Shown: positions 11,288 through 21,448 of the stretch, piece after piece | Position numbering within the stretch: position 1 is the stretch's first letter | Layout: each line of letters starts with the position of its first letter | Source of the DNA: an uncultured Bacteroidota bacterium | GTDB lineage: Bacteria > Bacteroidota > Bacteroidia > Bacteroidales > WCHB1-69 | Length of the DNA: 60,187 nt | Direction of reading: 5' to 3' | Assembly: GCA_902796805.1 (NCBI GenBank) | Contig: CADBQG010000004.1 | Coordinates: 1 to 60,187 of the forward strand | The notes under the pieces: generated by a model | Database searches by the model: none | What the model saw: the letters and a program-made list of their open reading frames with translations, nothing else | Told to the model about the DNA's origin: nothing | Translations under genes and position numbers: made by a program

Positions 11288-13897
11288 TCAGAAAGTGAGC
11301 CTGAGCGAGAGCCGCACACCGTTCTTCTTCCATCCCGAGAGGCCTTGCGTATATGTGAGACGCCTCACGTAGTCGATCCTGAGCACCTTGAAAATGTTCT
11401 CCACGCCGGCAGTGATTTCCATGTACGGCATCTTTCCCATCTGCCCGCAGCCGTCGGGGAAGAGGTATAGTCCGTAGTTCCCGCTTGCAGGGTTGTTCTT
11501 CCTCGACAGCCCTCCGTAAACGCCGCTGAAAGAGACCACCTCGCGCAATTTCAGCCGGTTCCAAAGCGGTATCCTGTTGAAAATCCACCCCTTGAGGTAA
11601 TAGGTTGCATACACCGAGACGTACTTGTCCATGATGAATTCCATGGGTTTCATGAGGCAGAATGTGTTCGGACTCATGAACAGGGAGGAGTTGGCCGGAG
11701 GAACATAGAGCTTCGGGAATGGGGCTTTGTTCCATACGGCGCCCGCCTTGACGGCCGCGTCGATATGTCCGAAAGCCGACAGCCAGAAGCGCTTCTCCAC
11801 TGAGAGGTCGGTTTTGTTGTACCAGGTCCTGCCGTCCATGGATCCCACGGTGTGCGAGACGCGGAACACCGGGGCGTTCTTGGAGATTCTCATGAGGTTG
11901 TCCTTGCCCGACTGGTTGCTGTAGAGCCTCTCGCCGGGCGCCCAGCGGAGCTGCACTGTCCACTCCATGCTGTTGAACGAACTTACCTTCTCGAGATTTC
12001 CGCCGTGCCCAATTCGCAGGTATGCAAGTGTTCCGGTGGCCTCGTTGTTCTCGTACTGTATCCAGGTGTCAATGCTGAACCTGCTGGCCCATTCCTTCAC
12101 ATACCTGAGCTTCGTGCGGCGCACATACTGGGCGGAGTAGTCCTCGCCGGCAGCGGAATACGACATCAGGATGTTGTCCCTGTCCATATATGAGAATGTC
12201 TGCCCGGGCATCTCCACGTCATAACTCGAACTGAAATGAATCTCGTGGTGCGGCGACTCGTTGAGATGGTGTTTTTTCTTGAGAAAACTGTATGCGAACG
12301 AGATATTGTATTTGAGTTTCAAGTCTTTGCAGCCGAATGCGAGATAACCGTTCATGAATATGTTTTCGTGCAACCTTGCGGTCGTCATGCCGCCGGCACG
12401 GAACCTCAGGCCTTCGGTAGGGTTGAAGCTCACAACGTCGTATATTGGCCCTATGTCGAAGCGGCTGTTCTTCTTCTCTTTCGCGGTGGCCACGTAGCCC
12501 GTTGCCACTATCTCGGCAGTCTTCTCAAGCACCCTGAAAAACGGCGTCCTGCGCAGCTCCCTGGGCAAACTGTCGATGAACGATTCGGTGGCACTCAGCG
12601 GCACAGGCCTCATCCTCACCCACTGCCACTGCTTGTAGGTCACCACGTCGGCCTGGGCGGTGCCGTTGTCGGTGAGCCTTCCCGACAACGAGTCCGGGAT
12701 TCCGGCGCCAATTTCATAGTCATACCACAAGATGTCCTGCGTTACGTACACCTGGCGCATCTTCTTCCTCTTTATCAGGGAGAAAGACGCTTTTGTGCGC
12801 GACTTCTCCACCGCCCAATGCAAGCTGTCAACTTTCATGAAGTCCTGCTCAACGCGCAGCTGCCTCACGAAATTCATGTTTATGTCGACCGGCACGTTGA
12901 AAGCACATCTCTTCAGGGCGTATGTGCCGTCGCAAACAATGTACATCCTGCCTGTGAATCCGAACGTGCGGCTGTTCACAGGTGCGAACGACAGTTCAAC
13001 GCACTTCACGCTGTCAACAACAACAGTATCGGTTATGAAGTAATGGTAGTGCAACGTGGCTAACGTTGAGGAGAGAGGACTCACAAACTTGTTGAGCATC
13101 AACTCTATGTCGTTGTCGAAGATGTTGACAACCTTGAACATCTCCTCCAAATTCGCGCCAACGCCCTCGTCGTCGAGAACCTCGTCGGCGCCCTGCATCC
13201 TCCTGGCTATGACATACTCCGCACTATTCTTCGGACTCTTCTGGTAATAGTTCTCGGAAAGCGACTCCCTGAACGAGAAAGTGAGCACAGGTATCGTGTC
13301 AGCTGGTATCGTGTCGATGTATTTTTTCAGGAACGACAGCTGCCTGTTGAAGCCGTTCTTGTTGAAATCCATGTCGAAGCGCCCGAATGTCATGACAGTT
13401 TTCTTGTAGCTTTTCGACTTGAAGCAGTCGGTGGACTCCACACGGTATCTTTCCTTGCTGTTGATGACATTCTTGACCAGTTCTATGGCAGGGTTGTTCT
13501 TGCGCTTGTACTTCTGTTTGTTCCTCTTCGAAACAACAACCTCCTTGAGTTCCTGCGAGGTCTTTATCACAAAGTCCTGCTGCTTTTTCCTGCGGTTTAC
13601 CACAATTGTGTCAGGATTATAGAACGAGTACCTGATCAGCAGGGTGTCGGTGGTGGTAAAAGGAATCTTGTATGAACCGTCCACATCCGACAACGCGCCC
13701 TGTGCAGTGTTCTTCCATTGAAGCCTTGCCATATAAACGGGGACTTTTTTCCCTCTCTCGTCGTATGTGTAAACTTTTCCCGACAAAACCTGTGACTTAA
13801 GGCAAGTTAACGAGAGTGAGAAGCACAACAGGAGTAACATTCTTAACAGAACGCAGTGCTTTCCAAAGCTGTATGTCGCTGCCGGTTTTTGCATCAT
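11288..13897 (-). CDS. DUF5686 outer-membrane protein with N-terminal carboxypeptidase-regulatory-like domain
   Basis: Predicted outer-membrane beta-barrel. A signal peptide (hydrophobic core MLLLLCFSLSLTCL) precedes a CarboxypepD_reg-like domain (LSGKVYTYDERGKKVPVYMARLQW), then a long DUF5686 region (KRNKQKYKRKNNPAIELVK; MYIVCDGTYALKR) and a C-terminal half of alternating strands ending in VRLSLRLTF, with the terminal Phe usual for barrels. Function in the family is unknown; a TonB-independent receptor or assembly role has been suggested only by architecture. I prefer the ATG at 13897, preceded by AGAGGTG, over the one at 13939. It lies downstream of the ZIP transporter and converges with the response regulator. 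Confidence 0.88.
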   Translation of the reverse strand: MMQKPAATYSFGKHCVLLRMLLLLCFSLSLTCLKSQVLSGKVYTYDERGKKVPVYMARLQWKNTAQGALSDVDGSYKIPFTTTDTLLIRYSFYNPDTIVVNRRKKQQDFVIKTSQELKEVVVSKRNKQKYKRKNNPAIELVKNVINSKERYRVESTDCFKSKSYKKTVMTFGRFDMDFNKNGFNRQLSFLKKYIDTIPADTIPVLTFSFRESLSENYYQKSPKNSAEYVIARRMQGADEVLDDEGVGANLEEMFKVVNIFDNDIELMLNKFVSPLSSTLATLHYHYFITDTVVVDSVKCVELSFAPVNSRTFGFTGRMYIVCDGTYALKRCAFNVPVDINMNFVRQLRVEQDFMKVDSLHWAVEKSRTKASFSLIKRKKMRQVYVTQDILWYDYEIGAGIPDSLSGRLTDNGTAQADVVTYKQWQWVRMRPVPLSATESFIDSLPRELRRTPFFRVLEKTAEIVATGYVATAKEKKNSRFDIGPIYDVVSFNPTEGLRFRAGGMTTARLHENIFMNGYLAFGCKDLKLKYNISFAYSFLKKKHHLNESPHHEIHFSSSYDVEMPGQTFSYMDRDNILMSYSAAGEDYSAQYVRRTKLRYVKEWASRFSIDTWIQYENNEATGTLAYLRIGHGGNLEKVSSFNSMEWTVQLRWAPGERLYSNQSGKDNLMRISKNAPVFRVSHTVGSMDGRTWYNKTDLSVEKRFWLSAFGHIDAAVKAGAVWNKAPFPKLYVPPANSSLFMSPNTFCLMKPMEFIMDKYVSVYATYYLKGWIFNRIPLWNRLKLREVVSFSGVYGGLSRKNNPASGNYGLYLFPDGCGQMGKMPYMEITAGVENIFKVLRIDYVRRLTYTQGLSGWKKNGVRLSLRLTF

Positions 13898-14011
13898 CAC
13901 CTCTTTGGCACAGTTCAAGAGAACGTCATTAGAGAACATTTATTTTACGTGCCAGAAAGTAGAATCACTGACTGTGGCAAATCCTTTTCGTTTATTTTCC
14001 TGGATTGACAA

Positions 14012-14782
14012 TCAGAGACTGACATTTGAGGAGACCACGTCCATCACCATCATCAGCACGAAGCCTGCGGCGAAGCCGATGGTGGAAAGGTTGGTATGGG
14101 CGCCCTGGGCTGTTTCCGGGATTAGCTCCTCCACCACCACGTACATCATGGCGCCGGCGGCAAAGGCGAGCAGGTAAGGCAGCGCGACACCGAGCGCGCT
14201 CGCCAACAGCAGTATGGCCACAGAGCCGACGGGTTCCACCACGCCGCTCAACGCACCGATGAGAAAAGACTTCCCGCGCGAGTTGCCCTCCGCGTGCATG
14301 GGCATCGAGATGATGGCTCCCTCGGGGATGTTCTGGATGGCGATGCCTATGCTCACCGCCAGGGCTGCGCTGAGCGAAAGTCCCTGCGACTCGCCCGCGA
14401 AGACCACGCCCACCGCCATGCCTTCAGGCAGGTTGTGGATGGTGACCGCGAGTGCCAGCATTGCGGTGCGCGAGAGCCGCGACCGCGGCCCCTCTGCTTT
14501 CTCCGAGCCCACATGCAGGTGCGGCGTCAGCTCGTCGATGAGCAACAGGAACGCGATGCCAGCAAGAAAACCGACTGAAGTCGGGATCACGCTCTCCCCC
14601 GCCATCTCGATGCTCGGTATCAGCAACGACCAGACGCTGGCCGCCACCATCACGCCGCTGGCGAAGCCCAACAGCGTCTTTTGCAGCCTGTCGGGAATCT
14701 TCTTCCTCATGAAAAACACAAAAGAAGACCCCAGCACAGTTCCTGACAAAGGCAGTAATATTCCGATAATTACAGGATTCAT
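14012..14782 (-). CDS. ZIP-family divalent metal transporter
   Basis: Inner-membrane importer for zinc or related divalent metals. About eight hydrophobic segments; the metal-binding motifs HNLPEGMAVG and QNIPEGAIIS lie in the fourth and fifth helices, and a short His-containing loop (LTPHLHVGSE) follows helix three. The start is the ATG at 14782 (MNPVIIG): an earlier in-frame ATG at 14812 lies upstream of the -7 box at 14801 and so would not be transcribed. 256 residues, normal for the family. The DUF5686 gene follows on the same strand. Confidence 0.93.
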   Translation of the reverse strand: MNPVIIGILLPLSGTVLGSSFVFFMRKKIPDRLQKTLLGFASGVMVAASVWSLLIPSIEMAGESVIPTSVGFLAGIAFLLLIDELTPHLHVGSEKAEGPRSRLSRTAMLALAVTIHNLPEGMAVGVVFAGESQGLSLSAALAVSIGIAIQNIPEGAIISMPMHAEGNSRGKSFLIGALSGVVEPVGSVAILLLASALGVALPYLLAFAAGAMMYVVVEELIPETAQGAHTNLSTIGFAAGFVLMMVMDVVSSNVSL

Positions 14783-14800
14783 CACTTCATCATTTAACCT

Positions 14801-14809
14801 GCAAAGATA
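14801..14809 (-). promoter_or_regulatory. -7 box (TATCTTTGC) of the ZIP transporter gene
   Basis: Minus-strand TATCTTTGC, 19 bases from the ATG at 14782. It decides the start of the transporter gene. Confidence 0.65.
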
Positions 14810-14860
14810 CATTTTTCAACTTGCAACCTATAGGTTTCAATTTTCATTTGTTGTTTTTTC

Positions 14861-14869
14861 TATTTTTGC
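14861..14869 (+). promoter_or_regulatory. -7-like box (TATTTTTGC) before the carbonic anhydrase remnant
   Basis: TATTTTTGC on the plus strand, 25 bases before the first recognisable codon of the remnant at 14894. Probably the former promoter of the carbonic anhydrase gene; no clear -33 element. Confidence 0.4.
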
Positions 14870-14893
14870 ACATAATTTGACGAACAGATAACT

Positions 14894-15046
14894 ATAATCG
14901 ACCAGATTATCGAATACAACAAAACCTTCGTGGCGCAGAAAGGCTACAAGTCCCATCCGCTCCTGCCGGAAGACATCGCGGTGCGAGGCTTCATCATCAA
15001 TTCGGAGGCAGGGCGCTGGAGGAGATTGAAAGACAACACGATGTGA
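14894..15046 (+). pseudogene. Beta-carbonic anhydrase remnant with large internal deletion
   Basis: The plus-strand frame reads IIDQIIEYNKTFVAQKGYK, the usual N-terminus of Bacteroidota beta-carbonic anhydrases, and passes directly into SHPLLPEDIAVRGFIIN, which resembles the C-terminal end of the same family (basic residue, HPLLPxD, then GFxxxS). The central 110-130 residues with the zinc-binding Cys, Asp, His and Cys are absent. The expected ATG is ATA. After GFIINSEAG the better match continues in the next frame (ALEEIERQ), suggesting an extra frameshift. The gene is dead in any case. Recognition rests on two short matches from memory. Confidence 0.55.
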
Positions 15047-15097
15047 AAATCAGGTGCGGAAACTGTGTTAACACATGCTGTTTCCGAACCTGATTTT
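15046..15097. repeat. Long near-perfect hairpin between the carbonic anhydrase remnant and the next gene
   Basis: An 18-base arm beginning AAAATCAGG and ending GGAAAC pairs with GTTTCC to CCTGATTTT (one mismatch). The 16-base loop includes the perfect palindrome TGTGTTAACACA, so the structure could extend. It starts inside the remnant's stop codon. It could act as a terminator in both directions (U-rich after each arm) or be the scar of a small inverted-repeat element. The rest of 14813-15184 outside the remnant, its promoter and this hairpin shows nothing I can name. Confidence 0.6.
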
Positions 15098-15184
15098 GAT
15101 ATGGTAACTTTTCTCTTTTTGCAGGCGTAAAACTGCTGCTTTGAGGATTACAATATTCGCCAAAGCCAACAAGAACCACCGTAA

Positions 15185-15619
15185 ATGCTGACCGTTCGCC
15201 ATATCCGCCACTGGTACGAGCCTAAACTGCCCCACGCCGTTTTCATCAACGGGCTTTACGCCGGGATGATGAGGGACCACGACCTGCGCATTGAAGCGCC
15301 GCCCGGAAAATACAGCCTCCGGGTACAGTTCGGCGGCCCCCTGCGTCTGGGCAAAAGCGGCAGGAGCATCGACCTTTCGCTGTCATCCACCACGGAGGTG
15401 GAGGTGCCGCAAAACGGGGAGATCCTCTGCACGTTCCACGACCGCGAACGACTATGGAACATCCTCTTCGACATAGATCTTGTCCTGTGGATAGTCTCTT
15501 GGTTCGTCACCCTGCCCCTGCTCTACAAAATCCTGTCCAATGCCTTCTTCGCGATTTGGATAGTGCGATTGGTGGTGATACGGAAGCGGTATTACAAGAT
15601 ATGTTGTACGAATCCATAA
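15185..15619 (+). CDS. Hypothetical membrane-anchored protein with PEGA-like strand region
   Basis: I do not recognise a named family. The first 90 residues look like a small beta-domain (HAVFINGLYAGMMRDHDL, then PPGKYSLRVQFGG) similar in pattern to PEGA or DUF2846 modules; a hydrophobic stretch (about 98-130, IDLVLWIVSWFVTLPLL) and a basic tail follow. It is likely an inner-membrane protein with its beta-domain at the N-terminus. The next gene starts 6 bases after its stop, so the two are probably co-transcribed. Reading-frame quality and gene spacing support it as real. Confidence 0.7.
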   Translation: MLTVRHIRHWYEPKLPHAVFINGLYAGMMRDHDLRIEAPPGKYSLRVQFGGPLRLGKSGRSIDLSLSSTTEVEVPQNGEILCTFHDRERLWNILFDIDLVLWIVSWFVTLPLLYKILSNAFFAIWIVRLVVIRKRYYKICCTNP

Positions 15620-15625
15620 TAAAAT

Positions 15626-16087
15626 ATGAAAGCCACAGAATACATTCAGAATCTTGGCCTTGTGCCACATCCCGAGGGCGGCTATCACCGCCAGCTCTTC
15701 GGCAACGACGAAGCAGGCGACAAAGCCGTCTCAACCATCTATTACATGTTGACCGCCAACGATATATCGGCGTTTCACCGTCTTCACAACATGGTGGAAA
15801 TCTGGTATTTCCACGCAGGTGAACCCTTGAACATTTATGTTATCGACACTGACGGAGCCCTGACCGTCCATCGGCTTTCCGAGCAGGACGAGATGCAGGT
15901 GGTTATCCAGCCTGAGCAGTGGTTCGCCGCCGAAATCCCGTCCAAGCGCGACTTCTGTCTCGTCGGGTGCGCGGTAGGTCCGGCCTTCCGTTTCGACAAC
16001 TTCGAGCTTGCCAAGAAAGACGAGTTGTTGGGCTTGTATCCCCGGCATAGTGAATTGATCGAAAGAATGTGCAAGGAGCAGCCATAA
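15626..16087 (+). CDS. DUF985 cupin-fold protein
   Basis: 153-residue single-domain cupin. The family signature runs through it: LVPHPEGGYHRQLF, STIYYMLTANDISAFHRL, EIWYFHAGEPLNIYVI, QWFAAEI, and CAVGPAFRFDNFELA. The fold resembles sugar isomerases and epimerases, but the biochemical role of DUF985 proteins is not established. Cytoplasmic, no signal peptide. It follows the hypothetical membrane protein within 6 bases and is the last plus-strand gene before a 189-base gap. Confidence 0.92.
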   Translation: MKATEYIQNLGLVPHPEGGYHRQLFGNDEAGDKAVSTIYYMLTANDISAFHRLHNMVEIWYFHAGEPLNIYVIDTDGALTVHRLSEQDEMQVVIQPEQWFAAEIPSKRDFCLVGCAVGPAFRFDNFELAKKDELLGLYPRHSELIERMCKEQP

Positions 16088-16164
16088 GCAAACTGTATCA
16101 CATAGCCCGTCAAACTGACTCTAAGTTTGTTATCGTCAATCTGAGAATATTTCCAGTTAAGTAC

Positions 16165-16193
16165 ATGCCGCTGCTTTCCATCTCCTGCGGCAT
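16165..16193. repeat. Short inverted repeat in the convergent gap 16088-16276
   Basis: ATGCCGC and GCGGCAT (7 bases each, perfect) are separated by 15 bases. It could help transcription stop between the DUF985 gene and the convergent glycosyltransferase, but the loop is long and there is no U-tract. A short direct repeat GGGATTCT x2 follows at 16196. I see no gene in this gap. Confidence 0.3.
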
Positions 16194-16276
16194 TGGGATT
16201 CTGGGATTCTCGAAAGGAGGGAAATCTATTTGCCGTCGGCTTAGAGCCTAATCAACTTTTCACGACAGGGTCCGCA

Positions 16277-17185
16277 TCAAAAGCCATTAGCCACTCTTGC
16301 GAGCTTATACAGGTCCAAAGCGACAAGGCTGTTGCAGTTTTTTGCAAACCAACGGTAGATCCCGCCCGACTTTGACACTACCGAAAGCAGAATCCTTCCT
16401 GGGACTGATGACCTGAGACGGAAAAAGGTCTTGAGCAACTTGCTGCCTGCCACGAAATCATCACCGGCTCGGCCTTCCGCCACGAGCTTCACCAAGTTGA
16501 AGCACGAACTGTCAACCATATCCAGGAATTTATCGTTGTCAACAATTCCGTCGTGGTACATCGGATTGTCAATGTGATAGACCGGCACTCCCACCCTCTT
16601 CAGTTCTGCTCCGAAAAAGGCGTCCTCGTAGCCGTAACGTGTCATCGACTCGTCGAAGCGACACTCTCGGAACACAGACTTAGATGTCAGGAGATTGAAC
16701 GGTGTGAACGACCTGTACGGGTCTGCCTGTCTTTCAGAGGCGGAACGCACCTCCCTGCACACCCCGTAACGGTATCTCAGCCGCTGCGATAAAGGCGGCT
16801 TTTCATCCCTGTAACTTAACCCGCCAAGTACGGCGAAAGTATTATCAAGAAGACAGTTGTCGCGGATAAAACTGAGATACTTCGACACATAATCGCCGCT
16901 TTTCATCCTTGCATCGCAGTCAAGATAGAGAAGTATGTCGTACTTGGCACTGTCGCTGAGGAAATTGCGGATTTTAGAGCGGCCATAATTTGTTTCGAGA
17001 CCCAGAAACACTACATTAGCGTATTCTCCCAATTTGGAATTTGAGTCGCGTAGCGAAATATCTGTCGACGCATCGTCGGCCACCACAATCTCGAAAGGGA
17101 CAGCGGCGGCCTCAAATTGCGGTAAAAGTTCTTCGACGAGCGGCCTGACATCGAAGTTGTAGACCGGTATGAGAACGGAAATCAT
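16277..17185 (-). CDS. GT2-family glycosyltransferase
   Basis: Transfers a sugar from a nucleotide-sugar donor, substrate unknown. GT-A fold at the N-terminus: MISVLIPVYNFDVRPLVEEL, VVADDAST, RSKIRNFLS, and the metal-binding DCD in LLYLDCDARM; the acceptor-side GYEDAFFGAELKR follows near residue 190. 302 residues with no strong membrane segment, so cytoplasmic or peripheral. It starts 5 bases after the ftsE stop and forms the end of a gyrB-ftsE-glycosyltransferase run. Confidence 0.92.
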   Translation of the reverse strand: MISVLIPVYNFDVRPLVEELLPQFEAAAVPFEIVVADDASTDISLRDSNSKLGEYANVVFLGLETNYGRSKIRNFLSDSAKYDILLYLDCDARMKSGDYVSKYLSFIRDNCLLDNTFAVLGGLSYRDEKPPLSQRLRYRYGVCREVRSASERQADPYRSFTPFNLLTSKSVFRECRFDESMTRYGYEDAFFGAELKRVGVPVYHIDNPMYHDGIVDNDKFLDMVDSSCFNLVKLVAEGRAGDDFVAGSKLLKTFFRLRSSVPGRILLSVVSKSGGIYRWFAKNCNSLVALDLYKLARVANGF

Positions 17186-17190
17186 CGTTT

Positions 17191-17928
17191 TCAGAGCAGG
17201 GAGTCGATGAGTTTGCCGTCCTCGATGCAGATCGCGCGGGAAGGGAACTTGTCAATCATCGAGAAGTTGTGGGTTGCCATAAGGATGGTGGTGCCCGACT
17301 TGTTTATGTTGTGGAAAATGCCGAAGATGTCCTCTGCGGTTATGGGGTCGAGGTTTCCTGTAGGTTCATCGGCTATTATGAGTTCGGGGTTGTTGAGCAG
17401 CGCCCGCGCTATGCATACCCTTTGTTGCTCGCCCCCTGAAAGTTGCGACGGCAGCTTGAAGTCCTTGGTGCCGAGCCCCACCATGCTGAGTACCTCCTCG
17501 CAGCGGTTGAGCATGGCCTGGCGGTCCTTCCACTGTGTGGCTCGCAGCACAAAGAGCAGGTTTTCAATCACGGTGCGGTCCTGCAACAGCTGGTAGTCTT
17601 GGAAAACAACGCCGAGTTTCTTCCTCAGTTCTGGGATCTTCTTGTTTTTGAGGTTCAGAAGGTCGTAGCCTATAATCGAAGCCTCTTCGCCCTGGGGCTT
17701 GAGCTCGCCTATAAGTGTTTTCAGTATAGAAGACTTTCCTGAACCCGTCTTCCCTATAAGATAGACGAATTCGCCCTGGTTTATGGAAAACGATATGTCG
17801 GACAACACACGCAGTCTGCGCTGTTCGATGTTCACGTTTCTGAAGGAGATCACGGCAACCGGCACCTTGGCTGGGCCCGCGTCAGGTTCTGAAACGGTTT
17901 CAACGGCATTAACGGTAGTATCTTCCAT
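17191..17928 (-). CDS. ftsE: FtsE-like ABC transporter ATP-binding protein
   Basis: Cytoplasmic ATPase of the FtsEX complex, which activates peptidoglycan hydrolysis at division. Walker A GKTGSGKSS, Q-loop VFQDYQLLQDRTVIENL, signature LSGGEQQRVCIARAL, Walker B LIIADEPTGNLDP, and switch His in MATHNFSMI. VFQDYQLLQDRTVxENL is the FtsE hallmark. The N-terminal 25 residues are an extra acidic leader. FtsX is not next to it; gyrB lies 18 bases upstream and a glycosyltransferase downstream. A lipoprotein-release (LolD) role is less likely from the Q-loop. Confidence 0.9.
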   Translation of the reverse strand: MEDTTVNAVETVSEPDAGPAKVPVAVISFRNVNIEQRRLRVLSDISFSINQGEFVYLIGKTGSGKSSILKTLIGELKPQGEEASIIGYDLLNLKNKKIPELRKKLGVVFQDYQLLQDRTVIENLLFVLRATQWKDRQAMLNRCEEVLSMVGLGTKDFKLPSQLSGGEQQRVCIARALLNNPELIIADEPTGNLDPITAEDIFGIFHNINKSGTTILMATHNFSMIDKFPSRAICIEDGKLIDSLL

Positions 17929-17946
17929 ATAGAGAGTGAATTTGTG

Positions 17947-20055
<2,109 letters not shown>

Positions 20056-20095
20056 TTATAGTTTCCGTCATGGCACTCCGTTAAGATAAAAATGC

Positions 20096-20104
20096 TAACT
20101 TTGC
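20096..20104 (+). promoter_or_regulatory. -7 box (TAACTTTGC) of cyuA
   Basis: TAACTTTGC fits TAnnTTTG and lies 37 bases before the cyuA ATG. The 227-base region between gyrB and cyuA holds these two divergent promoters and nothing else I can identify. Confidence 0.6.
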
Positions 20105-20141
20105 CGCGTCGAAGCAACGACTGACGATAACAGACAAAATA

Positions 20142-21425
20142 ATGGACAGAGAAGAAAGAGCACGTATCATAGAATTGGTTAAACGCGAGGTTGTGCCGGC
20201 CATTGGCTGCACGGAGCCTATGGCGGTGGCGCTGGCCGTGGCGCGCGCCAGCGAGGTGCTGGGAGGGACCCCCAAGCAGATCACGGCGTCGCTCAGCGCA
20301 AACATGCTGAAAAACGCAATGGGCGTGGGAATACCCGGCACCGGCGGAATGATCGGTCTGCCAATAGCAATAGCGCTCGGCGCCATTGTCGGGAGGTCGG
20401 AATACTCCCTCGAGGTGCTAAAGGACACCACCCCTGAGGCTGTCGAACAGGCGAAGAAATACATGTCGGAGAACCGCATCAAAATCCTACAGAAAAGGGA
20501 CACCTGCGAAAAGCTCTACATAGAGGTTGAGTGCCACAACGGCGACGACAGCGCAGTGGTTGTCATCAGCGGGACGCACACGCACTTCACGCACATCTCG
20601 AGAAACGGGCAAGAGCTGCACGCCGACAACACTGCATCGCAGGAAAACCATCAGGAGAAGGACCCCGCGCTCACCCTCCGCAAAGTCTTCGAGTTCGCCA
20701 CAACAGCGCCCGAAAACGAGATACATTTCATACTGGAGGCCGCGGAGCTGAACAAACGGGCTGCAGAGATGTCGCTCGGCGGCCGCTACGGGCACTCCCT
20801 CGGCAGGCTGATTTTCATGCAGCCCAAGACCCAGTTCTTCGGCAACGGCATATATTCAAAGATACTCTCCTACACGTCGGCGGCGTGCGACGCACGCATG
20901 GCAGGCGCTAAAGTGCCGGTGATGAGCAACTCCGGAAGCGGCAACCAGGGCATAGCAGCCACGCTTCCGGTATGGGTTTTCGCAAAAGAACGCCTCAAGA
21001 GCGAGGAGGAACTTACACGCGCACTTATTCTCAGCCACCTGACCGTGATCTACATAAAGCAGAGTTTCGGGCGACTCTCTCCACTGTGCGGCTGCGTGGT
21101 GGCCGCGACTGGCTCGGCCTGCGGGCTGACTTGGCTTATGGGCGGCAACTACGAACAGGTGTCATACGCTGTGAAGAACATGATTGCCAACATCACAGGG
21201 ATGATTTGCGACGGGGCCAAGCCGAGTTGCTCGCTGAAAGTCGCCACAGGCGTTTCTACGGCTGTGCTGTCGTCAATGCTCGCCGTGGAAGACGAAGTCG
21301 TGTCGTCGGCAGAAGGCATCATCGACGACGATGTCGACAAATGCATAAAGAACATGGCCAACATCGGGATTCATGGCATGTGCGCCACCGACGAGTTAGT
21401 GCTCGAGATGATGACCGGGAAATAA
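20142..21425 (+). CDS. cyuA: L-cysteine desulfidase family protein (CyuA/YhaM, UPF0597)
   Basis: Iron-sulfur enzyme that degrades cysteine to pyruvate, ammonia and sulfide. The conserved cluster cysteines are visible: Cys23 in IGCTEPMAVALA, Cys316 and Cys318 in LSPLCGCVVA, and those of GMICDGAKPSC. Further family segments are GVGIPGTGG and NSGSGNQG. 427 residues, normal length, cytoplasmic. Single gene with its own promoter; the neighbour murA converges 23 bases after the stop. Some members act on related substrates, so cysteine is the best guess rather than proof. Confidence 0.92.
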   Translation: MDREERARIIELVKREVVPAIGCTEPMAVALAVARASEVLGGTPKQITASLSANMLKNAMGVGIPGTGGMIGLPIAIALGAIVGRSEYSLEVLKDTTPEAVEQAKKYMSENRIKILQKRDTCEKLYIEVECHNGDDSAVVVISGTHTHFTHISRNGQELHADNTASQENHQEKDPALTLRKVFEFATTAPENEIHFILEAAELNKRAAEMSLGGRYGHSLGRLIFMQPKTQFFGNGIYSKILSYTSAACDARMAGAKVPVMSNSGSGNQGIAATLPVWVFAKERLKSEEELTRALILSHLTVIYIKQSFGRLSPLCGCVVAATGSACGLTWLMGGNYEQVSYAVKNMIANITGMICDGAKPSCSLKVATGVSTAVLSSMLAVEDEVVSSAEGIIDDDVDKCIKNMANIGIHGMCATDELVLEMMTGK

Positions 21426-21448
21426 CCCCACTTTCAAGACCTCCGTTT

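Noticed and set aside
14012-14812. Upstream ATG at 14812 as the ZIP transporter start
   Set aside because: It lies upstream of the -7 box at 14801-14809, so the transcript would start after it.
14873-15046. Carbonic anhydrase remnant as a functional small protein
   Set aside because: No start codon in the usual place and no metal-binding residues.
16088-16276. Possible small gene in the convergent gap (60-codon frames on the plus strand)
   Set aside because: No homology recognised, no ribosome-binding site and overlap with convergent genes; only a weak inverted repeat is reported.
17191-17928. ABC ATPase as LolD or a macrolide exporter subunit
   Set aside because: The VFQDYQLLQDRTVIENL segment is typical of FtsE; without FtsX nearby some doubt remains.
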